Shown here: one piece after another, positions 53,325-62,420 of the stretch
Layout of the letters: the number at the start of each line of letters is the position of its first letter
Numbering within the stretch: position 1 is the first letter of the stretch
NCBI RefSeq assembly: GCF_000218485.1
Contig: NZ_AFPB01000138.1
Span: 1 to 64,000 of the forward strand
From: Aquimarina agarivorans
GTDB lineage: Bacteria > Bacteroidota > Bacteroidia > Flavobacteriales > Flavobacteriaceae
DNA length: 64,000 bases
Reading direction: 5' to 3'
Translations under genes and position numbers: made by a program
The notes under the pieces: model-generated
What the model saw: only the letters and a program-made list of their open reading frames with translations
What the model was told of the DNA's origin: nothing
Database searches by the model: none

Positions 53325-54677
53325 ATGCGCGTACATTTTATAGCAATTGGCGGAAGTGCCATGCACAATTTAGCCATTGCATTACACCAAAAAGGATATC
53401 ACGTTACTGGGAGCGATGATGCTATTTTTGAGCCTTCAAAATCAAGGTTATCAAAATACAATTTATTACCAGAGTCAACAGGTTGGCAAGCAACAAAAAT
53501 TACAACCAACTTGGATGCTGTTATCCTTGGGATGCATGCCAAAGCAGATAACCCAGAATTGTTAAAAGCGCAGGAATTGGGGGTAGCTATATATTCATAT
53601 CCTGAGTATTTGTACGAACAATCAAAATTAAAATCCAGAGTAGTAATTGGTGGATCACACGGAAAAACAACTATCACCTCAATGATTTTACATGTGTTGC
53701 ATTATCATAATAAAGAGGTGGATTATATGGTTGGCGCACAATTGGAAGGCTTTGAAACCATGGTACATTTAACTGAGGATAATGATTTTATGGTACTGGA
53801 GGGGGATGAGTATTTGTCATCGCCTATTGATTTACGCCCTAAATTTCATTTGTACAAACCCAATATTGCTTTGTTAAGTGGAATCGCCTGGGATCATATA
53901 AATGTGTTTAAAACCTTGGTAGATTATGAGGAGCAGTTCGAGATTTTTATCAATCAAATAACGCCAGGAGGAATTTTAATTTATAATGAAGAAGATGCAA
54001 CGGTAAAGCGTTTAGTAGAAGCAAGCGAAAATCAAATTCGAAAAATACCTTATCGCACTCCTGAATATACAGTAAAGGATGGTGAAACTTTAATTGAAAC
54101 CAATGAAGGATCACTTCCGTTAGAAATATTTGGAGCGCACAATTTGAGTAACTTGGCAGGAGCCAAATGGATTTGTCAAAATATGGCTATTGATGAAGAT
54201 GATTTTTATGAAGCCATCGCTAGCTTTAAAGGGGCATCCAAAAGACTTGAAAAAATTGCCGAAGCTACCAATGCTGTGGCGTATAAGGATTTTGCCCACA
54301 GCCCTTCAAAGGTTTTGGCAACTACACAAGCGGTTAAAAATCAATTTCCAAATAGAAATCTTATTGCTTGCCTGGAGTTACATACTTACAGTAGTTTGAA
54401 TGCGGAATTTTTAAAACAATATGAAGGCGCATTAAATGCAGCGGATGAAGCGGTTGTATTTTATTCGCCAGAAGCTTTAGCTATAAAGCAGATGAAACCC
54501 ATTAGTGAACGGCAAATTAAAACGGCTTTTCAAAAGACAGATCTAAAAGTGTATACTGAGTCGAAAGCCTTTAAGGATTTTTTGTTTGCGCAAAAGTTCG
54601 ACAATAAAACTTTATTGCTAATGAGTAGTGGGAATTATGGTGGTTTGGATTTTGATGCTGTAAAGGAGTTGTTTTAA
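53325..54677 (+). CDS. mpl: UDP-N-acetylmuramate:L-Ala-gamma-D-Glu-meso-DAP ligase
   Basis: This Mur-ligase family enzyme attaches recycled tripeptide to UDP-MurNAc in peptidoglycan recycling. It opens MRVHFIAIGGSAMHNLAIAL. The ATP site is VVIGGSHGKTTITSMILHVL, with DNDFMVLEGDEYLSSPIDLR and GIAWDHINVFKTLVDYEEQF following. The C-terminal domain has ASFKGASKRLEKIAEATNAV and FAHSPSKVLATTQAV. The length of 450 is normal. Its stop codon at 54675-54677 is 4 bases before a group II intron-protein remnant, so the intron lies at the very end of this gene. Confidence 0.95.
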   Translation: MRVHFIAIGGSAMHNLAIALHQKGYHVTGSDDAIFEPSKSRLSKYNLLPESTGWQATKITTNLDAVILGMHAKADNPELLKAQELGVAIYSYPEYLYEQSKLKSRVVIGGSHGKTTITSMILHVLHYHNKEVDYMVGAQLEGFETMVHLTEDNDFMVLEGDEYLSSPIDLRPKFHLYKPNIALLSGIAWDHINVFKTLVDYEEQFEIFINQITPGGILIYNEEDATVKRLVEASENQIRKIPYRTPEYTVKDGETLIETNEGSLPLEIFGAHNLSNLAGAKWICQNMAIDEDDFYEAIASFKGASKRLEKIAEATNAVAYKDFAHSPSKVLATTQAVKNQFPNRNLIACLELHTYSSLNAEFLKQYEGALNAADEAVVFYSPEALAIKQMKPISERQIKTAFQKTDLKVYTESKAFKDFLFAQKFDNKTLLLMSSGNYGGLDFDAVKELF

Positions 54678-54681
54678 ATAA

Positions 54682-54870
54682 TTAAAAGAAAATACTAATG
54701 GAAAAGTCTTTCGGCTACTGAGTAAACGATTAGTTTGGTGGGCACGGAAAAGGTATAAACGCTACAAAACCAGTATTAAGAAGGGGTATAAATGGTTAGC
54801 AACAGTACGGAAACAATACCCGACTTTGTTTTATCATTGGAACTTCTCTCAAATAAATTGTATTGCGTAG
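54682..54870 (+). pseudogene. remnant of a group II intron reverse transcriptase/maturase (C-terminal end)
   Basis: The frame after the mpl stop reads GKVFRLLSKRLVWWARKRYK, then YKWLATVRKQYPTLFYHW, then a 10-residue tail and stop. This is the maturase (domain X) end of a bacterial group II intron RT, which typically ends WLR-like..LFxHW. There is no Met start and no RT palm, so only the last 55 or so residues survive. The short tail after HW shows there was no HNH endonuclease, as in group IIC introns. Domains V and VI follow. Confidence 0.85.
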
Positions 54871-54883
54871 ATTTGTACAACAA

Positions 54884-54917
54884 GAGCCGTGTGAAGGGAG
54901 ACTTTCAAGCACGGTTC
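54884..54917 (+). ncRNA. group II intron domain V
   Basis: It is exactly 34 bases: GAGCCGTG, a GAAGGGAGACTTTC hairpin, then AAGCACGGTTC. The AGC triad, the pairing of GAGCCGTG with GCACGGTTC and the GAGA tetraloop are all in place. It follows the RT remnant by 13 bases, the normal order. Confidence 0.88.
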
Positions 54918-54957
54918 TGTGAGAGGCTTAGGGTGAAAATCCCTTTGCCTACTCGAT
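54918..54957 (+). ncRNA. group II intron domain VI and 3' end
   Basis: The stem GAG.AGGC..AGGG / CCCT..GCCT.CTC leaves an unpaired A at 54951, the probable branch point. The intron would end at about CGAT (54957), 6 bases further on. Confidence 0.7.
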
Positions 54958-54965
54958 TACAAGTC

Positions 54966-54971
54966 CGTTGT
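54966..54971. repeat. cassette-type boundary CGTTGT
   Basis: CGTTGTGGTGCATAA, just after the intron end, resembles the boundary before the second cassette (CGTTGT at 55795-55800). Confidence 0.4.
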
Positions 54972-54983
54972 GGTGCATAAAAA

Positions 54984-55739
54984 ATGACAAGTGAACTAAG
55001 AAATATAATTGATGAAAGCTATTCGGTTTTCAGTAAATACGATGTCACTATTCCTTTAGACATTTGTACAGAATGCTGTATGACACCTAATCAGGAAAGT
55101 GAATTAGCAGGTATGTCTGTAAATCAGATTCCGTTTGAACTTCTTTATGAATATAATACAGCCGCTAAAACAGATTTACCGAACATCGAAGAGTTCAAAC
55201 ATTTTCTCCCTCGATTTTTGGAGTTAACTGCAGAATTGAAGTTTTTACACCATTCTGCAGAGCTTATATTAAGTAGATTTGAGTACTATTCCATAGAAGA
55301 ATGGACTGTAAAAGAAATTGAGATAATTCAGAATTATTCGAAGGAGTTATTTAAACATTTTCTTTCTATTTACCCTATTCCTGAACTCGAAAAAATTGAT
55401 TCTATAATCATTATGCTTTACAAGGCTAAAGTTGATATGTTGGAAATATTAAGAGAATGGCGGACGGTTATAAATCGCTCCAGCTTATTACACTTAAGTG
55501 ATTTGGTATGTGGAGGATTTAAGGGAGCAAATAACGATACTTTGTCAAGTGGATTCGCAGATGGTGTGATTTCTAAAATTGTATTCGATTGGTTAAACAC
55601 AGACTATGGACTTGCAGACTTGAAGAATCAAATAGAGGAAATAATAATGGATCCAAAAGAACTCGGTGAATGGAAATTGAACGAACTAAACTGGACGTAT
55701 GAAAAGTTAAATGAACTTGACTATAAAAGAAACAACTAA
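54984..55739 (+). CDS. hypothetical protein in an integron-like cassette
   Basis: The 251-residue cytoplasmic protein is not one I recognise. It is acidic and mainly helical. There is a Cys cluster ICTECCMTPNQESELAGM near residues 28-45 and a repeated Leu/Ile pattern (LYKAKVDMLEILREW). A Gly-rich stretch SDLVCGGFKGANNDTLSSGF lies near 180 and an acidic C-terminus follows. No signal peptide or membrane helix is seen. It starts 27 bases after the group II intron end and is followed at once by an imperfect hairpin of attC type. This suggests it is a mobile gene cassette. Confidence 0.7.
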   Translation: MTSELRNIIDESYSVFSKYDVTIPLDICTECCMTPNQESELAGMSVNQIPFELLYEYNTAAKTDLPNIEEFKHFLPRFLELTAELKFLHHSAELILSRFEYYSIEEWTVKEIEIIQNYSKELFKHFLSIYPIPELEKIDSIIIMLYKAKVDMLEILREWRTVINRSSLLHLSDLVCGGFKGANNDTLSSGFADGVISKIVFDWLNTDYGLADLKNQIEEIIMDPKELGEWKLNELNWTYEKLNELDYKRNN

Positions 55740-55751
55740 ATAGACGACACC

Positions 55752-55800
55752 ACAACACCATGTAAAAATGCATTAAAACGCATTTTACACAAAACGTTGT
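55752..55800. repeat. attC-like imperfect hairpin
   Basis: Outer arms ACAAC (55752-55756) / GTTGT (55796-55800). Inner arms GTAAAAATGC (55762-55771) / GCATTTTAC (55780-55788), with one extrahelical A. The short outer boxes, longer inner stem and bulged base are the layout of integron recombination sites. The canonical RYYYAAC/GTTRRRY boxes are only partly met. Confidence 0.5.
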
Positions 55801-55826
55801 AAACAATTTGACAAAGCAGAAATCTG

Positions 55827-55916
55827 ATGTCTAAAAAATTTATAATACTATTACCAATATTTACATTTCTTTATGGCTGTAATCGGTTGATAGAGGAACA
55901 ACCAATATCAATATAG
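55827..55916 (+). CDS. tiny lipoprotein-type ORF
   Basis: 29 residues: a signal peptide (KKFIILLPIFTFLYGC) with lipobox LYGC at residue 18 followed by only 11 residues, NRLIEEQPISI, then stop. It may be a real tiny lipoprotein or a lipoprotein truncated at a cassette junction. A start at 55827 follows the attC-like site by 27 bases. Confidence 0.45.
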   Translation: MSKKFIILLPIFTFLYGCNRLIEEQPISI

Positions 55917-55927
55917 CCTCAGATAGA

Positions 55928-56200
55928 ATGAGTTTAGTCGTCATTATTTTTTCCACAGCTATTTTGGGGCTATTAGCTTATTTCATTAAAAGAGGAAGTG
56001 TTACTTCTCGAAATATTTACGCGGTTCTCACCTCGATTGGTTTTTTAATGTTTCCTTTTGTAATCCCTGACACTTTTAGACTTAGTTTTATTGTAGGATT
56101 CTTTTCATTAGTACAATCAGTATTACAATTAATAGCACTTATACTGCTCTTTAAATCTGATTCAAGAACTTGGTATAAACAAAAGAAACTCGAAAAATAA
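55928..56200 (+). CDS. small membrane protein in the second cassette
   Basis: This 90-residue protein has three hydrophobic stretches (VVIIFSTAILGLLAYFI, NIYAVLTSIGFLMFPFVI, SFIVGFFSLVQSVLQLIALI) and a basic C-terminal tail (KQKKLEK). No family is recognised. It starts 12 bases after the tiny lipoprotein ORF. CACAACAC just after its stop matches the beginning of the first attC-like site, so the cassette end appears truncated against rlmB. Confidence 0.6.
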   Translation: MSLVVIIFSTAILGLLAYFIKRGSVTSRNIYAVLTSIGFLMFPFVIPDTFRLSFIVGFFSLVQSVLQLIALILLFKSDSRTWYKQKKLEK

Positions 56201-56228
56201 AAAACACACAACACTTATAAACAGCAGC

Positions 56229-56963
56229 TTACATACGCTGCCTAATAGCTTCGTACAAAAATACACCCGCAGCAACCGAAACGTTTAACGAGCTAATTTC
56301 GCCAAACATAGGTAGTTTTGCCTTATGGTCAACAAGTTTTAAAATTCCAAGCGATACTCCCTTTCCTTCGGAACCCATAATAATAGCAGTAGGTAGCTTA
56401 AAATTTATTTGGTAAATACTATCTTCTGTTTTTTCAGTAGCAGCTACGGTTTGTATGCCGCAAGATTGAAATAAAAAAAGCGCATCTTTTAAATGGGCTA
56501 CCTTGCAAATGGGTAAATTAAACACCGCTCCAGCGGAGGTTTTTACCGTATCAGCAGATACGGGCGCGGCACCAGTTTTTGCAATAACAATTCCATGGGC
56601 ACCAACGCATTCGGCAGACCTTATGATGGCTCCAAAATTTCTGGCATCAGTAAGTTGGTCGAGTACTATAAATAATGGTGTTTCACCAGATTCTTGCGTG
56701 CGGATTACTAATTCTTCCAAATCGTAAAAATCAACAGGCGCAACAAAAGCAACTACACCTTGGTGATTTTTATGAGTAAGTTTGTTCAATTTTTCAACTG
56801 GTACGGTATTGGGAGTTATTTTATGTGTTCTCAGTAATTGAATTAATTCTTTGGATAAACTCCCTTGAAGTCCTTTCTGTAAAAAAATTTTATCAATAGT
56901 TTTTCCCGATTTTATTGCCTCCATTACTGCGTGGATACCGAAAAGTTGTGATTCGTTACTCAT
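56229..56963 (-). CDS. rlmB: 23S rRNA (guanosine-2'-O-)-methyltransferase (RlmB/TrmH, SPOUT)
   Basis: This SPOUT-class methyltransferase, 244 residues, is expected to methylate G2251 of 23S rRNA. The N-terminal substrate-binding domain (FGIHAVMEAIKSGKTIDKIF, THKNHQGVVAFVAPVDFYDL) is followed by the knotted SAM domain (FIVLDQLTDARNFGAIIRSA, GAAPVSADTVKTSAGAVFNL, IMGSEGKGVSLGILKLVDHK, LNVSVAAGVFLYEAIRQR). All three SPOUT motifs are intact. It converges with the cassette region, which reaches to 15 bases from its stop codon. Confidence 0.94.
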   Translation of the reverse strand: MSNESQLFGIHAVMEAIKSGKTIDKIFLQKGLQGSLSKELIQLLRTHKITPNTVPVEKLNKLTHKNHQGVVAFVAPVDFYDLEELVIRTQESGETPLFIVLDQLTDARNFGAIIRSAECVGAHGIVIAKTGAAPVSADTVKTSAGAVFNLPICKVAHLKDALFLFQSCGIQTVAATEKTEDSIYQINFKLPTAIIMGSEGKGVSLGILKLVDHKAKLPMFGEISSLNVSVAAGVFLYEAIRQRM

Positions 56964-57065
56964 GTCGCAAAGGTAATATGTTAATTGTGAATTAGGAATT
57001 TTTTTTTAGTTGAGAGTTATCTGTTATCAGTTGAGGGGTTGGTTAAAGGTAGAAGCAAAAAAGCC

Positions 57066-58766
57066 TTAAAAAAATGCGGTTAAACTGAGGTTTACTTTGG
57101 AATTTCCAAATTCAAAAGGAATATCATCGCTGGTGCCATTGGCGTAGTTTAGTCTAAATAAACCAGCCTTTGTCAGCATCCCAAGTCCAACACCAAAGCT
57201 AGTCAGTTGATTTTGACCTATAGGTTCAGGATTAGTACTTGATTGCGGAGCTTGATTGTCAGTAAACGCAAAGTCAACAATACTGTGAGCGTAAATTGTT
57301 TCACTAAGCTGAAAACGATATTCTGTATTTAACACGTTAAAAATTGAAGCTCTTAAGCTATTTTCTTCAAAACCGCGGATGGATAAAATTCCGCCAAGTC
57401 GGAATAGTTCGTTAGTTAAAAAATTATTTGAATTAAAAAATTGAGCGTTATTAGCCACATAAATACTGTTGCGCCTATTTAATTGAAAAATATGACTGAA
57501 TTGTAATCCAATTTTTAGCTGATTAGTAGTAATGTCTATTTGTGATCTGCTTCCAATTTCGGTATGGGCAATTACCTTTGTTTTTATCGGGAACAACAAA
57601 CTGTTCTGTTTTTTTACGTATCTGGATTCTAAATGAAAAAAACTGGCGTCAAAGTCATCTGTAACAGTGCCTAAAATAAACTCATTTTCGTTTAAATCTG
57701 CAGATTCGTACTGCTTAAAACCTACTAAAGCTTCAATTTGAGGAGTAAACGCATAGTTTAGGCCAATTTTTTGTTCCGTAGTTGAAAACACATCCCTTTG
57801 TCTAAAAATGTGTAGTCCAGCTTCTACGCCAAGTGGCAATTTAAATAAATAAGGCAGTTTGGCCTGCACGGTAAATTGTTGTTGTTCTTCGGAATCACTC
57901 TTGTAAGTCAGGTTCACTTCCTCACCATAATTTAAATTATTTCTTAAACTTAAGTTTAAGTACCCGTCTAAAACCAAGTTTCCAGATTCCTCATCGGTTG
58001 AAAATCCTAAAAAGCCATCAAAATTATTAGCATTTTTCTTATTTATATAAACGTATAATTGAGTTGATGTAGGATTAAAAAGTACCTCGGCAGGCTTAAT
58101 TGTACTCACAAATGGTAGGCTATTTAATTGTTGTACCTTTTCCTGAATTTTTTTATTTTGATACAAGCTGTTTTTTTTGATCCCTATGTAATGAGTTAAA
58201 AAACCACGAGGAAATTTAGGATATCCTTTAATTATAATACTGTCAAGTTGACGTTTTTCAATGCCTTCAAAATGTAAATCGGCATAAATAGTGTCGTTTT
58301 TTGTACTAATATTTTTGAGCTGTAGGCTATTAAAAGGATTTCCTTTATCGGAAAGCAAGGCATTCCAATATGCTAATTTCTGCTGTAAATCTGTAATGCT
58401 AATAATATTACTCTTTTTTAATCTAGCATTTTTTTTAATGCTATTTGGGAGTGTACTCCAATTTTTAAGGGCTACATAACTAGTAATATTTTCCTTAAAA
58501 AGCTGAGTTGTATAAGTAGTGTCGTTTTTAAAAACGGGCTTTTCAAAAAAAGCAGTCAAGTACCCTTGTTTGTGCAAGGTGTGGGTTAAGCTGTCAATAT
58601 GCAATTGCAAGGACTTGTAATTTGAAAAACTTTTCAAATTTTCAATACTATCGCTGTTTTTAATTTGTAAGTATAATTTTTGCGGCGTTGTTTGACAAAT
58701 TCCAGTTACGTATAATCCCAAAAAGCAACATAAAAAAACACAAAATGAAGATTTGGACAACGACAT
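57066..58766 (-). CDS. Omp85/BamA-like outer membrane protein
   Basis: This 566-residue protein has a signal peptide (SSFCVFLCCFLGLYVTGICQ), an N-terminal region with POTRA-like repeats (to about residue 230), and a C-terminal beta barrel. The barrel has NLTYKSDSEEQQQFTVQAKL and the Omp85 signature FRLGGILSIRGFEENSLRAS ([VI]RG[FY]). It ends in the alternating strand VNLSLTAFF with a terminal Phe, as outer membrane proteins do. Shorter than BamA, it is likely a specialised or two-partner-secretion-type transporter. The gene stands alone. Confidence 0.85.
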   Translation of the reverse strand: MSLSKSSFCVFLCCFLGLYVTGICQTTPQKLYLQIKNSDSIENLKSFSNYKSLQLHIDSLTHTLHKQGYLTAFFEKPVFKNDTTYTTQLFKENITSYVALKNWSTLPNSIKKNARLKKSNIISITDLQQKLAYWNALLSDKGNPFNSLQLKNISTKNDTIYADLHFEGIEKRQLDSIIIKGYPKFPRGFLTHYIGIKKNSLYQNKKIQEKVQQLNSLPFVSTIKPAEVLFNPTSTQLYVYINKKNANNFDGFLGFSTDEESGNLVLDGYLNLSLRNNLNYGEEVNLTYKSDSEEQQQFTVQAKLPYLFKLPLGVEAGLHIFRQRDVFSTTEQKIGLNYAFTPQIEALVGFKQYESADLNENEFILGTVTDDFDASFFHLESRYVKKQNSLLFPIKTKVIAHTEIGSRSQIDITTNQLKIGLQFSHIFQLNRRNSIYVANNAQFFNSNNFLTNELFRLGGILSIRGFEENSLRASIFNVLNTEYRFQLSETIYAHSIVDFAFTDNQAPQSSTNPEPIGQNQLTSFGVGLGMLTKAGLFRLNYANGTSDDIPFEFGNSKVNLSLTAFF

Positions 58767-58914
58767 ACGGCAAATTAATCTAAAACAATAATATTAAAAA
58801 GAACCCTACTGGCAAAAAATCATGACATAAGATTGCAAAGTGATAGGATTATATAAATAAAAAAAATCATTACTACTAATATATATGTAAGTAAAAGTAA
58901 CAAGCTTAAAATTA

Positions 58915-59003
58915 GGGCGTGCCCACAAGGGTCGGGCTTTCCATTTCAATTCCTCACACTTCCTAACGTCAGGCTGTGGGATTTTCATTGCAATCCCTCA
59001 CGC
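58915..59003. repeat. GGGCGTGCCC structured element, 89 bases
   Basis: The element opens GGGCGTGCCC and closes CCCTCACGC; GCGTG (58917-58921) pairs with CACGC (58999-59003). Within it a 20-base segment occurs twice, at 58938-58957 and 58982-59001, with 17 of 20 matching. GGGATT/AATCCC (58978-58983, 58992-58997) makes an internal hairpin. Its GC content stands out from its surroundings. I recall similar GGGCGTGCCC..GGGTCGGGC elements scattered in other Bacteroidota genomes. Its function is unknown. Confidence 0.65.
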
Positions 59004-59260
59004 AAAAATGCAAATAAAATTCAAGGAGTTTCAGTCGAAAAAAGCATGTTGTGACTTTTAATTCAATTTATTAACCCAATTAAAGTAATAATATAAATAA
59101 TAACAGTGATTTTATAGATATCTATTTTTTCTTGCCGAAGCAAAAAAAGCAAGATGTATTAATTAGTGAGCATGAGGTGCAAAAAAAATAAGATTGAAAA
59201 ATAAAATAATTGAAAAAAACAAACAAAAATCAAGCGGTTTTTAAAATAAATACGTTATTA

Positions 59261-59292
59261 TTTGAATTGCTGATAATTATTCATACTTTTGC
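59261..59292 (+). promoter_or_regulatory. promoter of the str operon
   Basis: TTTG (59261-59264), exactly 19 bases, TACTTTTGC (59284-59292): the full Bacteroidota consensus, 51 bases before rpsL. Confidence 0.92.
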
Positions 59293-59343
59293 AAGCCCTT
59301 AGAATAGGGATTAAATAAATTTAATAATTAGTGTAAAGCAATT

Positions 59344-59718
59344 ATGCCAACAATTTCACAATTAGTACGAAAAGGTAGAGCCAAAATAACCAAGAAGAGT
59401 AAATCGGCTGCCTTAGATTCATGTCCACAAAGACGTGGCGTATGTACACGTGTTTACACCACTACACCAAAAAAACCAAACTCAGCAATGCGTAAAGTTG
59501 CCCGTGTTAGGTTAACAAATGGTAAGGAAGTAAATGCATACATAGGTGGCGAGGGACACAATCTTCAGGAGCACTCGATAGTATTGGTTAGAGGTGGAAG
59601 GGTAAAAGATTTGCCAGGAGTTAGATACCATATTGTTCGTGGAGCACTTGATACCGCTGGGGTAGCAGGAAGAACACAGCGTAGGTCTAAGTACGGAGCA
59701 AAGCGCCCTAAAAAGTAA
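59344..59718 (+). CDS. rpsL: 30S ribosomal protein S12
   Basis: This 124-residue decoding-site protein, target of streptomycin-resistance changes, opens [20 protein letters not shown]. Its loops are intact: [39 protein letters not shown] and [20 protein letters not shown]. At the classical resistance positions Lys43 (TTPKKPNS) and Lys88 (GRVKDLPG) the wild-type residues are present. First gene of the str unit; rpsG follows after 75 bases. Confidence 0.98.
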   Translation: MPTISQLVRKGRAKITKKSKSAALDSCPQRRGVCTRVYTTTPKKPNSAMRKVARVRLTNGKEVNAYIGGEGHNLQEHSIVLVRGGRVKDLPGVRYHIVRGALDTAGVAGRTQRRSKYGAKRPKK

Positions 59719-59793
59719 TTTAAAAGTTAAGCGTTGAAAGGTTGTTTGATTTGCAACCAAAAAACAAAAAACTAAAAAACTTAAAAACAAAAC

Positions 59794-60270
59794 ATGAGAA
59801 AAAGAAAGGCAAAAAAAAGACCGATACTTCCAGATCCTCGTTTTAATGATCAGTTAGTAACTCGTTTCGTAAACATGATGATGTGGGACGGAAAAAAGTC
59901 GGTAGCTTTCAAAATCTTTTATGATGCAATTGATATCGTAGAAGAAAAGAATAATGATGACGAAAAAACAGCTTTAGAAATTTGGAAAGAAGCGTTGTCA
60001 AACGTAATGCCACACGTTGAGGTTCGTAGCCGTCGTGTAGGTGGGGCAACATTTCAAATTCCAAACCCAATACGCCCAGATCGTAAAATTTCAACTGCAA
60101 TGAAGTGGTTAATTCTTTTCGCTCGTAAGCGTAATGAAAAATCTATGGCATTAAAATTAGCTTCAGAAGTTTTAGCTGCTGCTAAAGAAGAAGGAGCTGC
60201 TGTTAAGAAAAGAGTGGATACGCACAAAATGGCCGAGGCAAACAAGGCATTCTCACACTTTAGATTCTAA
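59794..60270 (+). CDS. rpsG: 30S ribosomal protein S7
   Basis: This 158-residue head protein nucleates assembly of the 30S head. It opens [20 protein letters not shown], has [20 protein letters not shown] and the rRNA-binding helices [20 protein letters not shown] and [20 protein letters not shown], and closes NKAFSHFRF. Second gene of the str operon, followed by fusA after 12 bases. No anomaly. Confidence 0.98.
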   Translation: MRKRKAKKRPILPDPRFNDQLVTRFVNMMMWDGKKSVAFKIFYDAIDIVEEKNNDDEKTALEIWKEALSNVMPHVEVRSRRVGGATFQIPNPIRPDRKISTAMKWLILFARKRNEKSMALKLASEVLAAAKEEGAAVKKRVDTHKMAEANKAFSHFRF

Positions 60271-60282
60271 TCATATATAGAA

Positions 60283-62409
60283 ATGGCAAGAGATTTAAAA
60301 TTTACTAGAAACATTGGTATTGCAGCACACATTGATGCTGGAAAAACCACTACTACTGAGCGTATCCTTTACTATACAGGGGTAAGTCACAAAATTGGTG
60401 AAGTGCATGATGGTGCGGCAACAATGGACTGGATGGAGCAAGAGCAAGAGCGTGGTATCACGATTACCTCTGCTGCTACTACTTGTACTTGGAACTTCCC
60501 AACCGAAAATGGTAAATCATTAGCAGATACAAAAGGATATCATTTTAATATTATTGATACTCCTGGTCACGTGGACTTTACGGTGGAAGTAAACCGTTCA
60601 CTACGTGTATTGGATGGTCTGGTATTCTTATTTAGTGCAGTTGATGGGGTGGAGCCTCAGTCTGAAACTAACTGGAGATTAGCAGATAACTACAAAGTAC
60701 CTCGTATTGGTTTTGTGAATAAAATGGACCGTCAGGGGTCTAACTTTTTGGCAGTTTGTCAGCAAGTTAAAGACATGTTAAAGTCAAATGCAGTGCCAAT
60801 TGTATTAAATATTGGTGATGAGGCTGACTTTAAAGGGGTGGTTGATTTGGTAAAAAACCGTGCTATCGTATGGCATGATGAAACACAAGGGTCAACTTTT
60901 GATATCGTTGATATTCCTGAAGATATGAAAGAGGAAGCTCGTAAATATCGTGCACTACTTATTGAAGAAGTGGCGAGTTACGATGAGAATCTTTTAGAGA
61001 AATTTATGGAAGATGAAGATTCTATTACAGAAGAAGAAGTACATGCTGCGCTTAGGGCTGCCGTAATGGATATGGCAATCATTCCAATGATTTGTGGATC
61101 GGCATTTAAAAATAAAGGAGTGCAGTTCTTGTTAGATGCTGTATGTCGTTACTTGCCTTCTCCTACCGATAAAGAAGGTATTAGGGGTATTGATCCTAAG
61201 ACTGATGAGGAAGTATTGCGTAAGCCAGATGTTAAGGAGCCATTTTCGGCGCTAGCATTTAAAATTGCTACTGATCCTTTCGTAGGTCGTTTAGCATTCT
61301 TCCGTGCATATTCTGGTCGTTTGGATGCAGGTTCATATATCTTAAATAACCGTTCAGGTAAAAAAGAGCGTATTTCTCGTATTTACCAAATGCACTCTAA
61401 TAAGCAAAATGCTATCGATTTTATTGAAGCAGGAGATATTGGAGCGGCAGTAGGATTTAAAGATATTAAGACTGGTGACACCATGTCCGATGAAAAAAAT
61501 CCAATTGTTTTGGAATCTATGGACTTCCCTGATCCAGTAATTGGTATTGCGGTGGAGCCTAAGACAAAAGCAGATGTGGATAAAATGGGTATGGCTTTAG
61601 CAAAATTATCTGAAGAGGATCCAACATTTACAGCACGTACTGATGAAGCTTCAGGACAAACAATTATATCTGGAATGGGTGAGCTTCACTTGGATATTAT
61701 TGTGGACCGTTTAAAGCGTGAGTTTAAAGTTGAAGTAAATCAAGGTCAACCTCAGGTGGAATATAAAGAAGCTATTACTCAGGTTGCTGAGCACAGAGAA
61801 GTGTATAAAAAGCAATCAGGTGGTCGTGGTAAATTCGCAGATATCGTATTTACATTAGAGCCAGCTGAAGAAGGAAAAGTAGGTTTAGAATTTATTTCTA
61901 ACATTAAAGGTGGTAACGTACCTAAGGAATTTGTTCCTTCTGTTGAAAAAGGTTTCAAAATGGCAATGGTTGCAGGTCCTTTAGCGGGATATGAAGTTGA
62001 TGCTATGAAGGTAACTTTAACTGATGGATCATACCATGATGTGGATTCGGATCAATTATCATTCGAATTGGCAGCTAAATTAGGATTTAAAAATGCTGCA
62101 AAAGCTGCAAAAGCAGTTATCATGGAGCCTATAATGAAATTGGAGGTAATTACTCCTGAAGAAAATATGGGTGATATTGTTGGTGACTTGAACCGTCGTA
62201 GAGGTCAAGTAAGTGATATGGGAGATAGAGCGGGTGCTAAAACTGTAAAAGCTACAGTGCCACTTTCTGAAATGTTTGGTTATGTAACTACATTAAGAAC
62301 ATTATCTTCAGGTAGAGCAACATCTACAATGGAATTTTCACATTATGCTGAAACTCCGTCGAACATTTCGGAAGAAGTGATCAAAGCGGCTAAAGGAGAA
62401 CAAGCTTAA
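60283..62409 (+). CDS. fusA: elongation factor G
   Basis: This 708-residue translocase GTPase shows G1 [19 protein letters not shown], the switch regions ([12 protein letters not shown]), G3 [14 protein letters not shown] and G4 [12 protein letters not shown]. Domains III-V follow in order, with [20 protein letters not shown] and [19 protein letters not shown] elements at the end ([17 protein letters not shown]). It lies 12 bases after rpsG and 11 bases before rpsJ, giving the usual str order, with EF-Tu not following here. Confidence 0.98.
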   Translation: MARDLKFTRNIGIAAHIDAGKTTTTERILYYTGVSHKIGEVHDGAATMDWMEQEQERGITITSAATTCTWNFPTENGKSLADTKGYHFNIIDTPGHVDFTVEVNRSLRVLDGLVFLFSAVDGVEPQSETNWRLADNYKVPRIGFVNKMDRQGSNFLAVCQQVKDMLKSNAVPIVLNIGDEADFKGVVDLVKNRAIVWHDETQGSTFDIVDIPEDMKEEARKYRALLIEEVASYDENLLEKFMEDEDSITEEEVHAALRAAVMDMAIIPMICGSAFKNKGVQFLLDAVCRYLPSPTDKEGIRGIDPKTDEEVLRKPDVKEPFSALAFKIATDPFVGRLAFFRAYSGRLDAGSYILNNRSGKKERISRIYQMHSNKQNAIDFIEAGDIGAAVGFKDIKTGDTMSDEKNPIVLESMDFPDPVIGIAVEPKTKADVDKMGMALAKLSEEDPTFTARTDEASGQTIISGMGELHLDIIVDRLKREFKVEVNQGQPQVEYKEAITQVAEHREVYKKQSGGRGKFADIVFTLEPAEEGKVGLEFISNIKGGNVPKEFVPSVEKGFKMAMVAGPLAGYEVDAMKVTLTDGSYHDVDSDQLSFELAAKLGFKNAAKAAKAVIMEPIMKLEVITPEENMGDIVGDLNRRRGQVSDMGDRAGAKTVKATVPLSEMFGYVTTLRTLSSGRATSTMEFSHYAETPSNISEEVIKAAKGEQA

Positions 62410-62420
62410 AATCTACTAAA

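Larger units (their letters stand above)
58767..59343. other. 577-base region between the Omp85 gene and rpsL
   Basis: It holds the structured repeat at 58915-59003 and the rpsL promoter at 59261-59292. The rest is AT-rich with no gene. A 61-codon frame at 58806-58988 (minus) lies on the repeat and is not credible. Confidence 0.55.

Noticed and set aside
58806-58988. A 60-codon frame rich in W and R over the GGGCGTGCCC element
   Set aside because: It is a known type of false gene on this repeat; no start support and no family.
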